64,000 nucleotides of DNA from Treponema zioleckii (GCF_014737315.1 NZ_JPUF01000010.1:1-64000), one strand, 5' to 3'; counted from the stretch's first letter, positions 30,899 to 40,140 are shown. Notes: generated by a model from the letters alone, not told the origin. A program made the numbers and translations.

Positions 30899-32929
30899 AT
30901 GAATATCAAAAAGTTTTGTTATAGGGCCTTTGCATTGATTCTTTTGCTGGGAACTTTTTCGGGGCGAATCTTTGCGAAGGAATTTGAATTCGTAAATCGT
31001 GACATAAAGGACATTTTGTATGCGATTTCGATTTACAAGGAATTTCCTGTTTGTGCGGACGACACAGTTTCGGGCAAAAGTGATTTTAGGATGTCGGGAA
31101 ATGACTTTGATTTGGCTTTTAATTCATTTTTGCGGCAGTCGCGGCTTTATGTTGAGAAGAATGCGGACTCTTGGACGGTGAGCAAAATTCACGTTCAGCA
31201 TAAAAATGAGTCTGGCAAGGATTTGTATTCACTTGACGCTTTTGATGTGCTTCCTGTTCAGCTTTTTGAGCGCAGTGCCATTGCGACAGGGCTTTGCGTA
31301 ACTTACGAGTCGCTTCCGGGCATGAGCGTTAGCATTCATACGGGATTTTGCACGGCAGAAGAAATCTTTAGGCGGATTACCGGGCTTTGCGCTGGATTCG
31401 AGATTAAAAAGGAGCCTTCTGGATTCTTTCATGTTTCAAGGCTTTCTGGGCAGGTTCTTGGTTCTGCAGGTGCGACTGGCAAAGCTGATTTTGTAAAAAA
31501 TGCTGACGGTTCCTGGACGTGCGACGTTCAGAATGCGCTTCTTTCGTATTCAATCGAAAAAATCTGCGAGATGAACGGTTCCGAATTTTGTTTTGCGTTC
31601 GGCAATGAGTCTCGAATCTTTCGCTCGTACTTTACGGCACCTTCGTTTGAGGAAGCTCTGGGCACTTTGTGTGTTCAAGGCGGGGCAGAGTGCATTTTTA
31701 AAGATAAAATCTGGTATTTTTCTTCCTTAAAAAATAAGAATCAGCTTGTGAGCGCAGGAAAAAAATGGCAGAGCATAAATTTGCGCTACACAAAAAGTGC
31801 GGTCTTACAGCCGTTAATCGCAAAGCGCTTCCCGGAAATCGAAGTGATTTTTGTTGGGGACGAAAAAATCATGTTTCTGAGCGATGAAAAAAAATCCGTG
31901 GATTTTAGGAATTTTGTTTTGGAAGCTGACTCGAAGAAAGAAAGCTATTTGGTGAACCTAAAATATATCCGCACGAAAGAATTTTTGGAGCATCTTCCGC
32001 CGTTCGTGGAAAAATCTCAGATTGTGGACAGCGGCAGGGGAGACAGTTTTTATTTTTGCGGCTCGGGGGAATCGTACAAATATCTTCTTTCGAGAATCGA
32101 TGAATTTGACAAGCCTGTTAACCGCATTTCATACGACCTTCTGATTATGCAATACCAAAGTACCGACGGAAGCCGTTGGACACCGAATTTTCGGGCAGAA
32201 CGACTCGAAATGGGTGACAGAAATGGCGTTACGACTCAGCTCGGAAGCGTTCTTGATTTGAATCTTGATGTGGTGGGTGCCTTCGGAATGAAGTTTGCGG
32301 CGGAATTGCAGGCGGCGATTACCGAAACACGTGCGCAGGTTTTTGCGGATACGACTTTGAACGGTGTGAGCGGAAGCACAATCAGTTTTCAGAACACGAA
32401 TACGTACCGTTATCGCGACAACAACCTGGACCCAGAAACCGGAAAGCCGGTTTATTCGGGCGTGACCAAAGAAATTACGTCGGGATTGAAGCTTGAAATT
32501 ACTGGAGTTGTTACTGGCGACGGAATGATTACTTCAAAGATTACGGCGTCTGTTTCGCGGCAGGGAAGTGACTTGAGTGCGACCACAGGAAATCCTCCGC
32601 CGTCGAGCGAGAAAGTGATTACGACCGAGGTGCGGGCAAAATCCGGGGAGCCAGTCGTTTTGAGCGGGCTTGTTCAGAATGAGGACACGGAGACGGTTTC
32701 GCGAACCCCGCTGCTTTCTCGTATTCCGCTTCTTGGACACTTGTTCAAGTCGAACGAAAAATCAAAAGAAAAGACCGAACTTGTGATTTATCTTGTTCCG
32801 ACTTCGGAAAAATCTTTTGGCGAAAAAGAAAACAATTCTGTGAGTTTTGAGCATTTGCGGAATCTGTACGGGGAGTTCGTTGAAAAATCAGAAAATCAGG
32901 ACGGTGAAGAAAATGGAAAATCATTATGA
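30899..32929 (+). CDS. gspD: Type II secretion system outer-membrane secretin GspD-like
   Basis: 676 residues with a signal peptide (ALILLLGTFSGRIFA). N-terminal N0/N1-type modules (about 27-350, for example FEFVNRDIKDILYAISIYKEFPV) precede the secretin barrel domain, recognisable by VVLSGLVQNEDTETVSRTPL followed by SRIPLLGHLFKS and a terminal ELVIYLVPT strand. It forms the outer-membrane channel. The C-terminal part after 660 is short, so a pilotin-binding S-domain is uncertain. GAGG lies 7 nt before the ATG. First gene of a tightly packed operon; the next gene overlaps its end by 17 nt. Confidence 0.9.
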   Translation: MNIKKFCYRAFALILLLGTFSGRIFAKEFEFVNRDIKDILYAISIYKEFPVCADDTVSGKSDFRMSGNDFDLAFNSFLRQSRLYVEKNADSWTVSKIHVQHKNESGKDLYSLDAFDVLPVQLFERSAIATGLCVTYESLPGMSVSIHTGFCTAEEIFRRITGLCAGFEIKKEPSGFFHVSRLSGQVLGSAGATGKADFVKNADGSWTCDVQNALLSYSIEKICEMNGSEFCFAFGNESRIFRSYFTAPSFEEALGTLCVQGGAECIFKDKIWYFSSLKNKNQLVSAGKKWQSINLRYTKSAVLQPLIAKRFPEIEVIFVGDEKIMFLSDEKKSVDFRNFVLEADSKKESYLVNLKYIRTKEFLEHLPPFVEKSQIVDSGRGDSFYFCGSGESYKYLLSRIDEFDKPVNRISYDLLIMQYQSTDGSRWTPNFRAERLEMGDRNGVTTQLGSVLDLNLDVVGAFGMKFAAELQAAITETRAQVFADTTLNGVSGSTISFQNTNTYRYRDNNLDPETGKPVYSGVTKEITSGLKLEITGVVTGDGMITSKITASVSRQGSDLSATTGNPPPSSEKVITTEVRAKSGEPVVLSGLVQNEDTETVSRTPLLSRIPLLGHLFKSNEKSKEKTELVIYLVPTSEKSFGEKENNSVSFEHLRNLYGEFVEKSENQDGEENGKSL

Positions 32930-34244
32930 AAACAAATTTGAGCTTTCGCTTCCGTTCAGCATTCATAACGGTGTGGTCGTCATTGAGAATTCAAAATCAT
33001 TCGTAAAGTTTGGCGTAAGGAATTCCCGCGATTTGTCGCTTAAAAAACAGCTTGAAAAGGCTTGGGCTTCTTACGCGCGAAAAAATTATTTTTCCGAAAA
33101 TTCAGAAAATCTGGAGGCGGGAAAAATTGAATTCGTGGAGCTTTCAAAAGAAGAACTAGACAAGGCGATTCTAAAAAATTACGGGCAGAGCGGGAATCTT
33201 TCTCGGCGGACGGAAAAATCTGGGGCAGAAAATTCTGGGACGAATGAAAGCGAGAAAAAAGCGGTTGCTTTGCTTTTTGATTCGTTGCTTTCGGAGGCAC
33301 TTGGGCGGCAGGCAACGGACATTCATATAGAAGAAAAATGTGTGCGCTTTCGTGTGAACGGTTTGCTTGAAAAAATCTGCGAGCTTTCTGTTGAGCGGAG
33401 CGTTGAGCTTGTACGCCGTGTAAAAATCCTTTCGAACCTTGATGTTATGGAAAATCGCCGCGGGCAGGACGGGCAGTTTGTGAGCGAGCTTGAAGACAAA
33501 AATGGCGGAAAAACTTGCGTTTTTGTTCGCGTCTCGTGCCTGCCTGCGGTGTCTTCGTCGTTCAGGGGCGAAGTTGGCGAAAATGCGGAAAGCGTGGTTT
33601 TGCGGCTTTTGGACGCGAAGCGAGTTCCGCTTGAAGTTGAAAAGCTCGGTTTTTCGCTACGGCAAAGTGATTTTTTAAAGAAAATGTCTTTGCTTGAAAA
33701 CGGCTTGATTTTGGTCTGCGGGCCAACTGGGGCGGGAAAGTCCACGACGGCGGCGGCTTTGCTCAACGAAATTGAAAAAAGTTTTTTAGGCAAAAAGAAA
33801 ATCGTGACGATTGAAGACCCGCCCGAATACGTGCTTTCGGGAATGACTCAAATTCGGGTGGATGAAAAAATCGGGGTCGGATTTGACGATGCTTTGCGGC
33901 TGGTTTTTCGGCAAGACCCGGACGTGATTTTTGTGGGCGAAATCCGTGACGAAAAAACGGCTCTGACGGTGATTCGGGCGTCTCTTACAGGGCATCTTGT
34001 GATTGCGACTCTTCACACTTCTGATTTTTTTGGGGCGTATGCGCGAATGCGAAATCTTGGCGTGAATTTTGAGGAACTCAATTTTGTTTTAAAAGGAATC
34101 GTTCTTCAGAAACTTGATTTTTTTGTTGGCGAAAAAAATTTGAATGCGAAGATTCTTGATTGCCAGAAATGTTTTTTTGATTTTTTTGAGACGGATTTTA
34201 CGGAGAAAAATTTCTTAAAGGTTGCGGAGAAAAATATTTTATGA
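32913..34244 (+). CDS. gspE: Type II secretion ATPase GspE-like
   Basis: 443 residues from ATG 32913. An N-terminal domain (about 1-110) is followed by the secretion ATPase core with ATDIHIEE, Walker A GPTGAGKST (about 272-280), Asp box TIEDPPEYV, Walker B DPDVIFVGEIRD and His box TLHTSD. Powers pseudopilus assembly from the cytoplasm. It is short: the family's four-cysteine zinc element is reduced to a single CQKC near the C-terminus (ILDCQKCFFDFF). Overlaps gspD by 17 nt and gspF by 4 nt. A start at 32847 is possible but lies deep inside gspD. Confidence 0.9.
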   Translation: MENHYENKFELSLPFSIHNGVVVIENSKSFVKFGVRNSRDLSLKKQLEKAWASYARKNYFSENSENLEAGKIEFVELSKEELDKAILKNYGQSGNLSRRTEKSGAENSGTNESEKKAVALLFDSLLSEALGRQATDIHIEEKCVRFRVNGLLEKICELSVERSVELVRRVKILSNLDVMENRRGQDGQFVSELEDKNGGKTCVFVRVSCLPAVSSSFRGEVGENAESVVLRLLDAKRVPLEVEKLGFSLRQSDFLKKMSLLENGLILVCGPTGAGKSTTAAALLNEIEKSFLGKKKIVTIEDPPEYVLSGMTQIRVDEKIGVGFDDALRLVFRQDPDVIFVGEIRDEKTALTVIRASLTGHLVIATLHTSDFFGAYARMRNLGVNFEELNFVLKGIVLQKLDFFVGEKNLNAKILDCQKCFFDFFETDFTEKNFLKVAEKNIL

Positions 34245-35194
34245 CTGAAAAAAAGTGTGTTTTGATTTTTACGGAAAATCTTTACGAACTAGTTTCGTCA
34301 GGAATCGAACTTTCAAAAGCGGTGCATATTATTGAAGAAATTAACGGAATTCCTAAAAAAGTTCGTAAAACTTGCGCGGAGATTCGAGCGGAACTTGATT
34401 TTGGCGAGAAATTTTCTTCGGCACTTTCTTCGTGCACAAAAATCAGCTTTGGAGAATCCTACATTGCATTCGTGGCGGCTGCGGAAATCTCCGGGAATCT
34501 TTCTGAAACTCTCGGCTATCTTTTGCGCAATATTCGCGAGCAATGCGAAAGTTTTGAGAAATTCGTTGTTGCGGCAGTGTATCCGCTTGTGGTGTCTTTG
34601 CTTGCGGCTTTGGTGAGCTTTGGGGCGATTAATCTCATGCAAGGAATTTTATGTTCTCGGCAAACTTCCTCTCAGGCGTTTTTTGCGTGGATTTTGGGCG
34701 GGGTTTTTATGATTTTTTGTTTGTGTTCGTTCGTTTTTGCGCTTCGAAAAATCATTGAGCCGGATGCGTGCGTGGTGTTTTTTAAGTCGATCGCATTTTT
34801 GGCGGAACATGGGATTCCTCTTGTTGCGGCGATTGATTGCTCGCTTCAATTAATAGAAAAAAAATCTGCGTTGTGTTCGGCCGTTCTTGAGATAAAAGGC
34901 GGAATTTTGAATGGCGAAAAAGTTTCTGATGTTTTTGGCACGTGCCTCGAAAATGCGGGTTTTAAATACCATTCAATGATTCTTTCTTCAAATTTGGCTC
35001 TTGCGGAATCTTCCGGGAATGCGAGCGCTTTTTCTAAAACGGCGGCGAGCCTTGAAAAGCGGCGTGAAAAAGTTCGGCAAGTTTTCTTTTCGCTGGAACA
35101 GCCGCTTTTGATGACCGTAATTTCGGTTTATCTGGTCATCGTTCTAAAAAATACAGTGATTCCAATTTTAACAGGTTTTGGAGGTGTTTTATGA
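34241..35194 (+). CDS. gspF: Type II secretion inner-membrane platform protein GspF-like
   Basis: 317 residues. Two repeats of the T2SSF fold: the first (about 5-130) starts LYELVSSGIELSKAV, the second (about 180-300) starts AFLAEHGIPLVAAIDCS. Three membrane helices are visible (about 105-128, 146-168, 288-310). It anchors the ATPase and pseudopilus in the inner membrane. It is shorter than E. coli-type GspF (about 400), lacking the N-terminal helical extension. ATGA overlaps on both sides indicate translational coupling. Confidence 0.85.
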   Translation: MTEKKCVLIFTENLYELVSSGIELSKAVHIIEEINGIPKKVRKTCAEIRAELDFGEKFSSALSSCTKISFGESYIAFVAAAEISGNLSETLGYLLRNIREQCESFEKFVVAAVYPLVVSLLAALVSFGAINLMQGILCSRQTSSQAFFAWILGGVFMIFCLCSFVFALRKIIEPDACVVFFKSIAFLAEHGIPLVAAIDCSLQLIEKKSALCSAVLEIKGGILNGEKVSDVFGTCLENAGFKYHSMILSSNLALAESSGNASAFSKTAASLEKRREKVRQVFFSLEQPLLMTVISVYLVIVLKNTVIPILTGFGGVL

Positions 35195-35733
35195 AAAAAA
35201 TAATTTTGAGAGCAAAGAAAATATTTGAATCCGCTTCGCTTAATCATGCCCGACGTTTGAAGGCTCAGGGCGTGAGCGACGGCAAAAATGCAGGATTCAC
35301 CTTCGTTGAAACTCTTGCGGTGCTTGTGGTTACGGGGCTTCTTGCCTCTCAGGTTGGAATTGCGACAAATTCGCTGATTCAGCGGGCAAAAGTTTCGTCG
35401 GCTAAAAATCAAATCGAAATGTTCAAGGTGGCGCTCCAGTCCTATTACATCGACTGCGGGCGCTTTCCGACCGGGGAACAGGGGCTTTCGGCGTTGTGGG
35501 AAAAGCCTTCGATGTATCCTCTTCCCGAAACCTGGAACGGACCTTACGTTGAAAAGAAAATTCCGCTTGATCCGTGGGGAAATCCCTACATTTATTTTTC
35601 GGCGGACGGAGTGGCTTTGAGCCTTGCGGGAACTTCGGCTCCGGAAGGCCTTCCGTATGCGATTGTCTCATACGGCGCGGACGGGGTTTCTGGCGGCGAG
35701 GGAGCGGAGCGTGACGTTGTTTCGTGGGAATAA
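35191..35733 (+). CDS. gspG: Major pseudopilin GspG
   Basis: 180 residues. A long leader (about 33 residues, basic) precedes the prepilin cleavage site G^FTFVETLAVLVVTGLL with Glu at +5, then the hydrophobic helix. The globular part shows CGRFPTGEQGLSALWEKP, NGPYVEKKIPLDPWGNPYIY and the C-terminal calcium-loop region SYGADGVSGGEG, all diagnostic of GspG rather than type IV pilin. It polymerises into the periplasmic pseudopilus. No prepilin peptidase gene lies in this window. Confidence 0.92.
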   Translation: MKKIILRAKKIFESASLNHARRLKAQGVSDGKNAGFTFVETLAVLVVTGLLASQVGIATNSLIQRAKVSSAKNQIEMFKVALQSYYIDCGRFPTGEQGLSALWEKPSMYPLPETWNGPYVEKKIPLDPWGNPYIYFSADGVALSLAGTSAPEGLPYAIVSYGADGVSGGEGAERDVVSWE

Positions 35734-35941
35734 AAAAATCGACGCGGGGGCAAAGGATTCTGCGTTCATTCTTGTGATGACGCTTGCTGTGCTTCTTGGA
35801 CTGTCGGCTTTGTTTTCGGCAGTCGCGTGTCTAATTCAAATGAAATCAAAATTGATTGAAAAAAAATCAGCGTCATTTTACGAGGCGCTTGAAAGTGAGT
35901 CTTTGATGATTCAGTCGGAATGGAAAAATGAGATTGATTGA
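35711..35941 (+). CDS. Small minor pseudopilin-like membrane protein
   Basis: 76 residues if started at GTG 35711, where GAGGGAG lies upstream inside gspG; the frame is open further upstream but that part is a shadow of gspG. A basic N-terminus is followed by a hydrophobic helix (SAFILVMTLAVLLGLSALFSAVACLI) and a charged helix, like the N-terminal half of GspK/PilX-type proteins with no globular domain. Overlaps gspG by 23 nt and the next gene by 14 nt. Tip-complex role inferred from position. Confidence 0.6.
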   Translation: MTLFRGNKKIDAGAKDSAFILVMTLAVLLGLSALFSAVACLIQMKSKLIEKKSASFYEALESESLMIQSEWKNEID

Positions 35942-36263
35942 ACTTGTTGTTTCTGTGTTCTGTGTTTCGCTTTTTTTAGGAATCTGGGGAAGTGCTTACA
36001 AACCGATGCGGGGAATTTATGAAGATTTTAGTGAAAAATCTGCCGTTTTTGAGCGTGATAAGTTTGTTGCGGATTCTTTTAAAAAATTGTGTTCTGAAGG
36101 AAAAAACTGCGTTGACGACTTTGAAGACTGGAAGTCAATGTGCGCTTTGATGTGGAATTTTGAAAACTTTGAAGTTTGCGTTGCGGGGCGGAAAGATAAT
36201 CACGTTCTTTTTGTTTGCAAATTTGACGGACATGAAGTGTCGGCGGTTTCTCATTCTGAATGA
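35928..36263 (+). CDS. Minor pseudopilin-like protein
   Basis: 111 residues starting MRLIELVVSVFCVSLFLGIWG, which resembles a type IV pilin-like N-terminal helix with an early Glu but almost no leader peptide. A ~85-residue globular part with four cysteines follows (CSEGKNC.., CALMWNFENFEVC), which could form periplasmic disulfides. Position directly after gspG and the small helix protein suggests a GspI/GspJ-type minor pseudopilin. The assignment is inferred from context. Confidence 0.6.
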   Translation: MRLIELVVSVFCVSLFLGIWGSAYKPMRGIYEDFSEKSAVFERDKFVADSFKKLCSEGKNCVDDFEDWKSMCALMWNFENFEVCVAGRKDNHVLFVCKFDGHEVSAVSHSE

Positions 36264-36307
36264 CGGAGAAATGACAAAAAAGTAAAGATTTTAAAATCGA
36301 GGTGAAA

Positions 36308-37594
36308 GTGAAAAAAGTTCTTGTGAAAAATTGCGATTATGACAGGTATTCGATTGCCTTGCCCCTAAAAATTGCAATTAAACGGCACGGAAAATCTTTT
36401 TTGTTCAAGGAATTGGAAAAAAGGCATCCGTGTTTTTCAACTGGCTGTTGCACGGATACGCATTATGCCCTTCGCGGTGGCAGACTTACCGCGGAAGTTA
36501 CCGTGATGGAACGTGCTCGGCTCTCGGAATACAGGCGGCTTAATCCGGGGCGGAATCTGTATCTGGAGGATGAGCCGTCTTTTGCGGTGTTCAAAACTCA
36601 GGGCGAGAAAATTAAAGTTGCCGCATTGTTTTTTTTGCTTCTGATGGGAGGTGCGTCTTTGATGTTTGTAAATCGAAATATTTATGGCAGTTCAAAAAAT
36701 GCGGTGCAGGCTTTGGCGGATTCTGGGGCGGCAAAAATCGAAAATTCGACCGAGACGGATTCGGTTTTGCTTGCACCGACAGAAATTTTTAGTTCAGTTT
36801 TTTCTTCAATAAAAAATGCTGGCGGAAAAATCACTAGTTTTGTCTGGAAAAATGGCGAGGCGAGCATGAATATTCGTGGCTGCAATATTGAAGAAATTGC
36901 AGGTGCCAGAAATTGCGTCGTTTCTTACAAAAATGACGAGCCGTGTTTTTCGCTCGTGCTTCAAACGCCAACTCAGAAGAAAAATCATTCGGCAACGGCG
37001 GCGGGGAGCGTGTCTTTTTCGCCAGAAAAGCAGCTTGCGGAATTTGAAAAGACGCTGTTCGTGCCTCAAATTCGCACGATGCTCAGAACCGAAAACGTGG
37101 AGCTGGTTTCCGAGTATCGCTCGGAAGATTTTGTGGAGCTGTCGTTCAGCGTAAAAAATTCTTCCCTTGCAAAGGCACTTAAATATTGTGCGGGGCTTTC
37201 CAGCGGAAACGGCTGGCAGGAAGATTCCCTTTCGATTTTGTGCGGGGAAAATTCCTGCGCGGTAAAAGTGAGTTTTGTGCCGGTAAAAAAAATCGGCTCT
37301 TCACAAACCGACTGTGAAAACTCGCCTTTGATGCAGGCTTTTCTTTTTGCGGAAATATTTATTCCAGAAGAGAAGTGTGAGCCGATTCCGTTGGCGCGGA
37401 GAGCTAGGTCTTCTGCAACTGCTCTTCAAAGAGTTCCCGTTATCAAAGCGGAAAAATCGGAAAATCCCACCGAGTCTGATTCTCAGGGAAAAATTGGCGA
37501 GATTCGGCGTAAGGACGGTTCGGTTTTCGTTTATTACAGAAACAAACACGGTCAGTTTGGCCATGAAGTAAAAAAAGAGGCTAGTAATGAATAA
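36308..37594 (+). CDS. Single-pass inner-membrane protein of the secretion operon (GspL/GspM-like position)
   Basis: 428 residues from GTG 36308 (GAGGTG 3 nt before it); a GTG at 36302 overlaps the ribosome binding site. A cytoplasmic N-terminus of about 100 residues with an unusual HPCFSTGCCTDTHYALRGG segment is followed by one membrane helix (KIKVAALFFLLLMGGASLMFV, about 102-122) and a large periplasmic region. The end, GEIRRKDGSVFVYYRNKHGQ, looks like a small beta-domain. The topology is that of GspL/GspC-type linkers, but no family motif is seen. Confidence 0.6.
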   Translation: MKKVLVKNCDYDRYSIALPLKIAIKRHGKSFLFKELEKRHPCFSTGCCTDTHYALRGGRLTAEVTVMERARLSEYRRLNPGRNLYLEDEPSFAVFKTQGEKIKVAALFFLLLMGGASLMFVNRNIYGSSKNAVQALADSGAAKIENSTETDSVLLAPTEIFSSVFSSIKNAGGKITSFVWKNGEASMNIRGCNIEEIAGARNCVVSYKNDEPCFSLVLQTPTQKKNHSATAAGSVSFSPEKQLAEFEKTLFVPQIRTMLRTENVELVSEYRSEDFVELSFSVKNSSLAKALKYCAGLSSGNGWQEDSLSILCGENSCAVKVSFVPVKKIGSSQTDCENSPLMQAFLFAEIFIPEEKCEPIPLARRARSSATALQRVPVIKAEKSENPTESDSQGKIGEIRRKDGSVFVYYRNKHGQFGHEVKKEASNE

Positions 37595-38111
37595 GTTTTT
37601 TAGATTTTTTAGCGTGACAATTGTTTTGACAGGCTCGCTTTTTTCTTTTTTGGGGTGCGCCACAAAAGGTTTTGAAGGAAAAGCCGTCTGCTCTGGGCGA
37701 GTTTGCAGTCCTGACGGAACGGCGGTTTCTGGGTATCACGTTTCGTTTGGGGACGGTCTTGAGGCTGTTACCGGAATTAACGGCGTTTTTATGATTCCCG
37801 ACATGAATGCCGGGGAATACGTTTTGACTGGCGGCGGAAAAGGCTGGGCTTCTGTGTCCGAGAAAGTTGTTTTTTCGGACAGAAAATCCATCGTTACGGT
37901 GCAGGTTTCTTCGATGAACGACGTTTACAAAAATGTGGAAAAGCTGATTCGTTCTTATTCTTTTGATTCTGCGGAAAATCTTTTGGCTTCACAGAAAAAA
38001 TACAATCAGGATGACGATGTTTTTGATTTTTATTGTTCGTTGGTTTCGTTCTGCAAAAATCAGTCCGAACAGGAAAAACTCACAATGAAAAAGATTCTGG
38101 AGGCAAAATGA
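37587..38111 (+). CDS. Lipoprotein with carboxypeptidase-regulatory-like beta domain
   Basis: 174 residues. The lipobox FLGCA (about 20-24) marks a lipoprotein. Residues about 33-108 (SGRVCSPDGTAVSGYHVSF...GVFMIPDMNAGEYVLTGGG) match the carboxypeptidase-D regulatory-like / transthyretin beta-sandwich, a common adhesion or scaffolding module. A helical tail follows (KNVEKLIRSYSFDSAENLL), possibly one TPR-like pair. Overlaps the previous gene by 8 nt; the next gene's ATG overlaps its stop. Possibly a pilotin or accessory lipoprotein of the secretion system; unproven. Confidence 0.65.
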   Translation: MNKFFRFFSVTIVLTGSLFSFLGCATKGFEGKAVCSGRVCSPDGTAVSGYHVSFGDGLEAVTGINGVFMIPDMNAGEYVLTGGGKGWASVSEKVVFSDRKSIVTVQVSSMNDVYKNVEKLIRSYSFDSAENLLASQKKYNQDDDVFDFYCSLVSFCKNQSEQEKLTMKKILEAK

Positions 38112-38563
38112 TGAAAAAAACTTTTTTTGCAGGTTTGATGCTTGCGTTTTTCGCGTTTTCGGGTTGCTCGACTTTTGCGGCGATGGAATGCCCGTATGTA
38201 ATCGAAAAGCCACATGTTGTTTTGGGCAAAGTTTCGGGAAAGCACAATTTTGCGGGCGCGTATTTTAACGTTTTTAATGATTCTCAAAAAAGGGTTGATT
38301 CGCTGACTTTTTCGTTCATGGTTTATGACAAAGACGGTCAAAATCCCTTTGTTGGCAGCAACAATATTGTTTCGAGGTGCGATGATTTTATTGAAGCGAG
38401 TTCGGCGAAAGAATTCTGTGTGAATCTTGATTCTTATTTGAGCGTGGTTCCGGATGAGCCTTATTTGATTGATTTTCTTTACTTGCGGGAAATCCATTAT
38501 TCGGACGGTTCATCTTGGAGCGACCCGTTCGGAATGTATGCTTCGAGAGAGGTTTTTGAATGA
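38108..38563 (+). CDS. Small lipoprotein of the secretion operon
   Basis: 151 residues from ATG 38108 (CTGGAGG upstream); the longer upstream frame overlaps the preceding gene. The lipobox FAFSGCST (about 18-25) predicts a lipoprotein. The remaining sequence (GAYFNVFNDSQKRVDSLTFSFMVYDKDGQNP...) looks like an all-beta domain resembling FxLYD/DUF-type periplasmic beta-sandwiches. No catalytic motif. Overlaps both neighbours by a few bases. Role unknown; position suggests an accessory of secretion or of the following protease. Confidence 0.65.
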   Translation: MMKKTFFAGLMLAFFAFSGCSTFAAMECPYVIEKPHVVLGKVSGKHNFAGAYFNVFNDSQKRVDSLTFSFMVYDKDGQNPFVGSNNIVSRCDDFIEASSAKEFCVNLDSYLSVVPDEPYLIDFLYLREIHYSDGSSWSDPFGMYASREVFE

Positions 38564-40002
38564 TTTTCGTAAAAAAAATGACTTTTCTTAAAGTTTTTCA
38601 TTTCGTTATGCGTTTGGCTTTTGGGCTTTTGGCAAGTTGTCTTCTATATTCTTGTGCAATGGAAGCTGATTCTTATGCTTCTAGCGCGCCGGTGGTTTTT
38701 CAGGAAAGCGAGGCTTCGCAACGGGAAAAATCTTGGACGTTCATCGTGTACATGGCGGCGGACAACAATCTTGAAGGAGCCGCAATCGACGACCTTAACG
38801 AAATGGAAGAATCCTTGGGCGCGGCTTCTATGAATGTGCTCGTTTTGCTCGACCGGGCGATGGGCTACGATTCTTCAAACTACGACTGGACTTCCACGCG
38901 GCTTTACAAAGTCAAAAATGATGATGAGCACAACAAAATCAACATTGCGAGCGAACAGCTTGAGTGCCCGAATTTGTGTCTTTCACTCGAAAAAGAAACT
39001 GAACTTGATATGGCAAAAAAATCCACGTTGGCGGGGCTTCTTTCCTTCGCGTGGGAAAATTATCCTGCTGACCATTACGGCTTGCTTGTTTGGGGCCACG
39101 GAACTGGCTGGCGCGCGGAAAATGGCAGCAGCGATTCTGCCGGAAAAACAGGGGTTTTCCGAGCCTTTGCGGTGGATTCTTCCTCGGACTCGTACATGAC
39201 GATTTCGTCTATGCGCGAGGCGATTGAAGAAGGTATGGGCGGGCGAAAGCTTGATTTTATTGGCTTTGACACCTGCTTTGGCGTTTGTGCGGAATCTGCG
39301 TATGAATTTCGCGACGTTGCGGAAATTATGGCAGGCACGCCGTCTATCGTTTCTTCATCGGGCTGGAATTACACGAAGGTTTTTGATTATTTTGCTTTAG
39401 AGGATTCTGAATTGGTGGATTTAAGCGATTCTTCCCGCGGGAATGCGAAGGATTTTGCGGCGGCGTGTCAAAAACAATTCCGCGAGCAATATCAGCGCGA
39501 ATCCTCGTCGGTGTTCTGCCAGATAAAGCTTTCAAAAATTCAGAAGGCAATAAATCTGTTTGACGACTTTGCAAAATCTGCGGCGGATTTGATAGATTCC
39601 TATGAACTTCGGGACAAGTTTACGGAAGTCTTTCAGAAAAAATCAGTTTCGTATTATTCATCAAATTCTTCCACGGATTTTTACGTTGATTTGCGGAGTG
39701 TCGTTCAGAACGTCCTTGAAATCGCCCCGGAACTTTCAGAAAAAGGAACTGCGTTCTTAAAATCCCTTGACGCGGCCGTTTTTGATTCTTGGTCTGCGAA
39801 CGGACGTGAGACTTCGCTTGGCGTTTTTTATGCGACTTACGCATCTTACGGCGTTTGTTCGACGAGCCATCCAGATTTGTACATAAACGGCGGAATTGAG
39901 ACCGGGGCAAGTCAGTTTGTAAAAGATTGTTCAGGCTATGTTCCGACAAAAGAAAATTCTGGAAGTCTTTTGGACAAAATTTTTTATGCGACTTTCGATT
40001 GA
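38560..40002 (+). CDS. Clostripain-family (C11) cysteine protease, lipoprotein
   Basis: 480 residues. A hydrophobic signal segment ends in LLYSCAME (Cys about residue 32), suggesting lipidation. The C11 core starts WTFIVYMAADNNLEGAAIDDLNEM. The catalytic His is in LLVWGHGTGW (about 176-185) and the Cys in FIGFDTCFGVCAES (about 231-244), with the clan CD hydrophobic blocks before each. Related enzymes cleave after Arg/Lys. The ATG overlaps the previous gene by 4 nt, so it is the last tightly coupled gene of the secretion operon and may be its cargo or a processing enzyme. Confidence 0.88.
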   Translation: MIFVKKMTFLKVFHFVMRLAFGLLASCLLYSCAMEADSYASSAPVVFQESEASQREKSWTFIVYMAADNNLEGAAIDDLNEMEESLGAASMNVLVLLDRAMGYDSSNYDWTSTRLYKVKNDDEHNKINIASEQLECPNLCLSLEKETELDMAKKSTLAGLLSFAWENYPADHYGLLVWGHGTGWRAENGSSDSAGKTGVFRAFAVDSSSDSYMTISSMREAIEEGMGGRKLDFIGFDTCFGVCAESAYEFRDVAEIMAGTPSIVSSSGWNYTKVFDYFALEDSELVDLSDSSRGNAKDFAAACQKQFREQYQRESSSVFCQIKLSKIQKAINLFDDFAKSAADLIDSYELRDKFTEVFQKKSVSYYSSNSSTDFYVDLRSVVQNVLEIAPELSEKGTAFLKSLDAAVFDSWSANGRETSLGVFYATYASYGVCSTSHPDLYINGGIETGASQFVKDCSGYVPTKENSGSLLDKIFYATFD

Positions 40003-40019
40003 TTCAGTTTGCCATATCA

Positions 40020-40140
40020 TGCTGAGCATTCAATCTTTGTCATGCAGAGCTGTCAATCTTTGTCATGCTGAGCTTGTCTCAGCATCTGCATTTTGAGATT
40101 CCGAAACGAGTTCTGAATGACGTTTTTCGGTTCGGGATGG
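40020..40140. repeat. Intergenic dispersed TCATGCTGAGC palindromes
   Basis: Three degenerate copies of a GTCATGC(TGAG)C motif, including GTCATGCTGAGC..GTCTCAGCATC, occupy the gap between the C11 protease and rhs genes. Same family as the TCATGCCGAA palindromes. No promoter stands out. Confidence 0.5.

Noticed and set aside
30899-35733. Type IV pilus or DNA-uptake machine instead of type II secretion
   Set aside because: GspG carries the calcium-loop SYGADGVSGGEG and the GRFPTGEQGL motif specific to type II pseudopilins, no PilT-like second ATPase is present, and exported proteins follow in the operon. A role in DNA handling is kept open only through the shared promoter with ssb.
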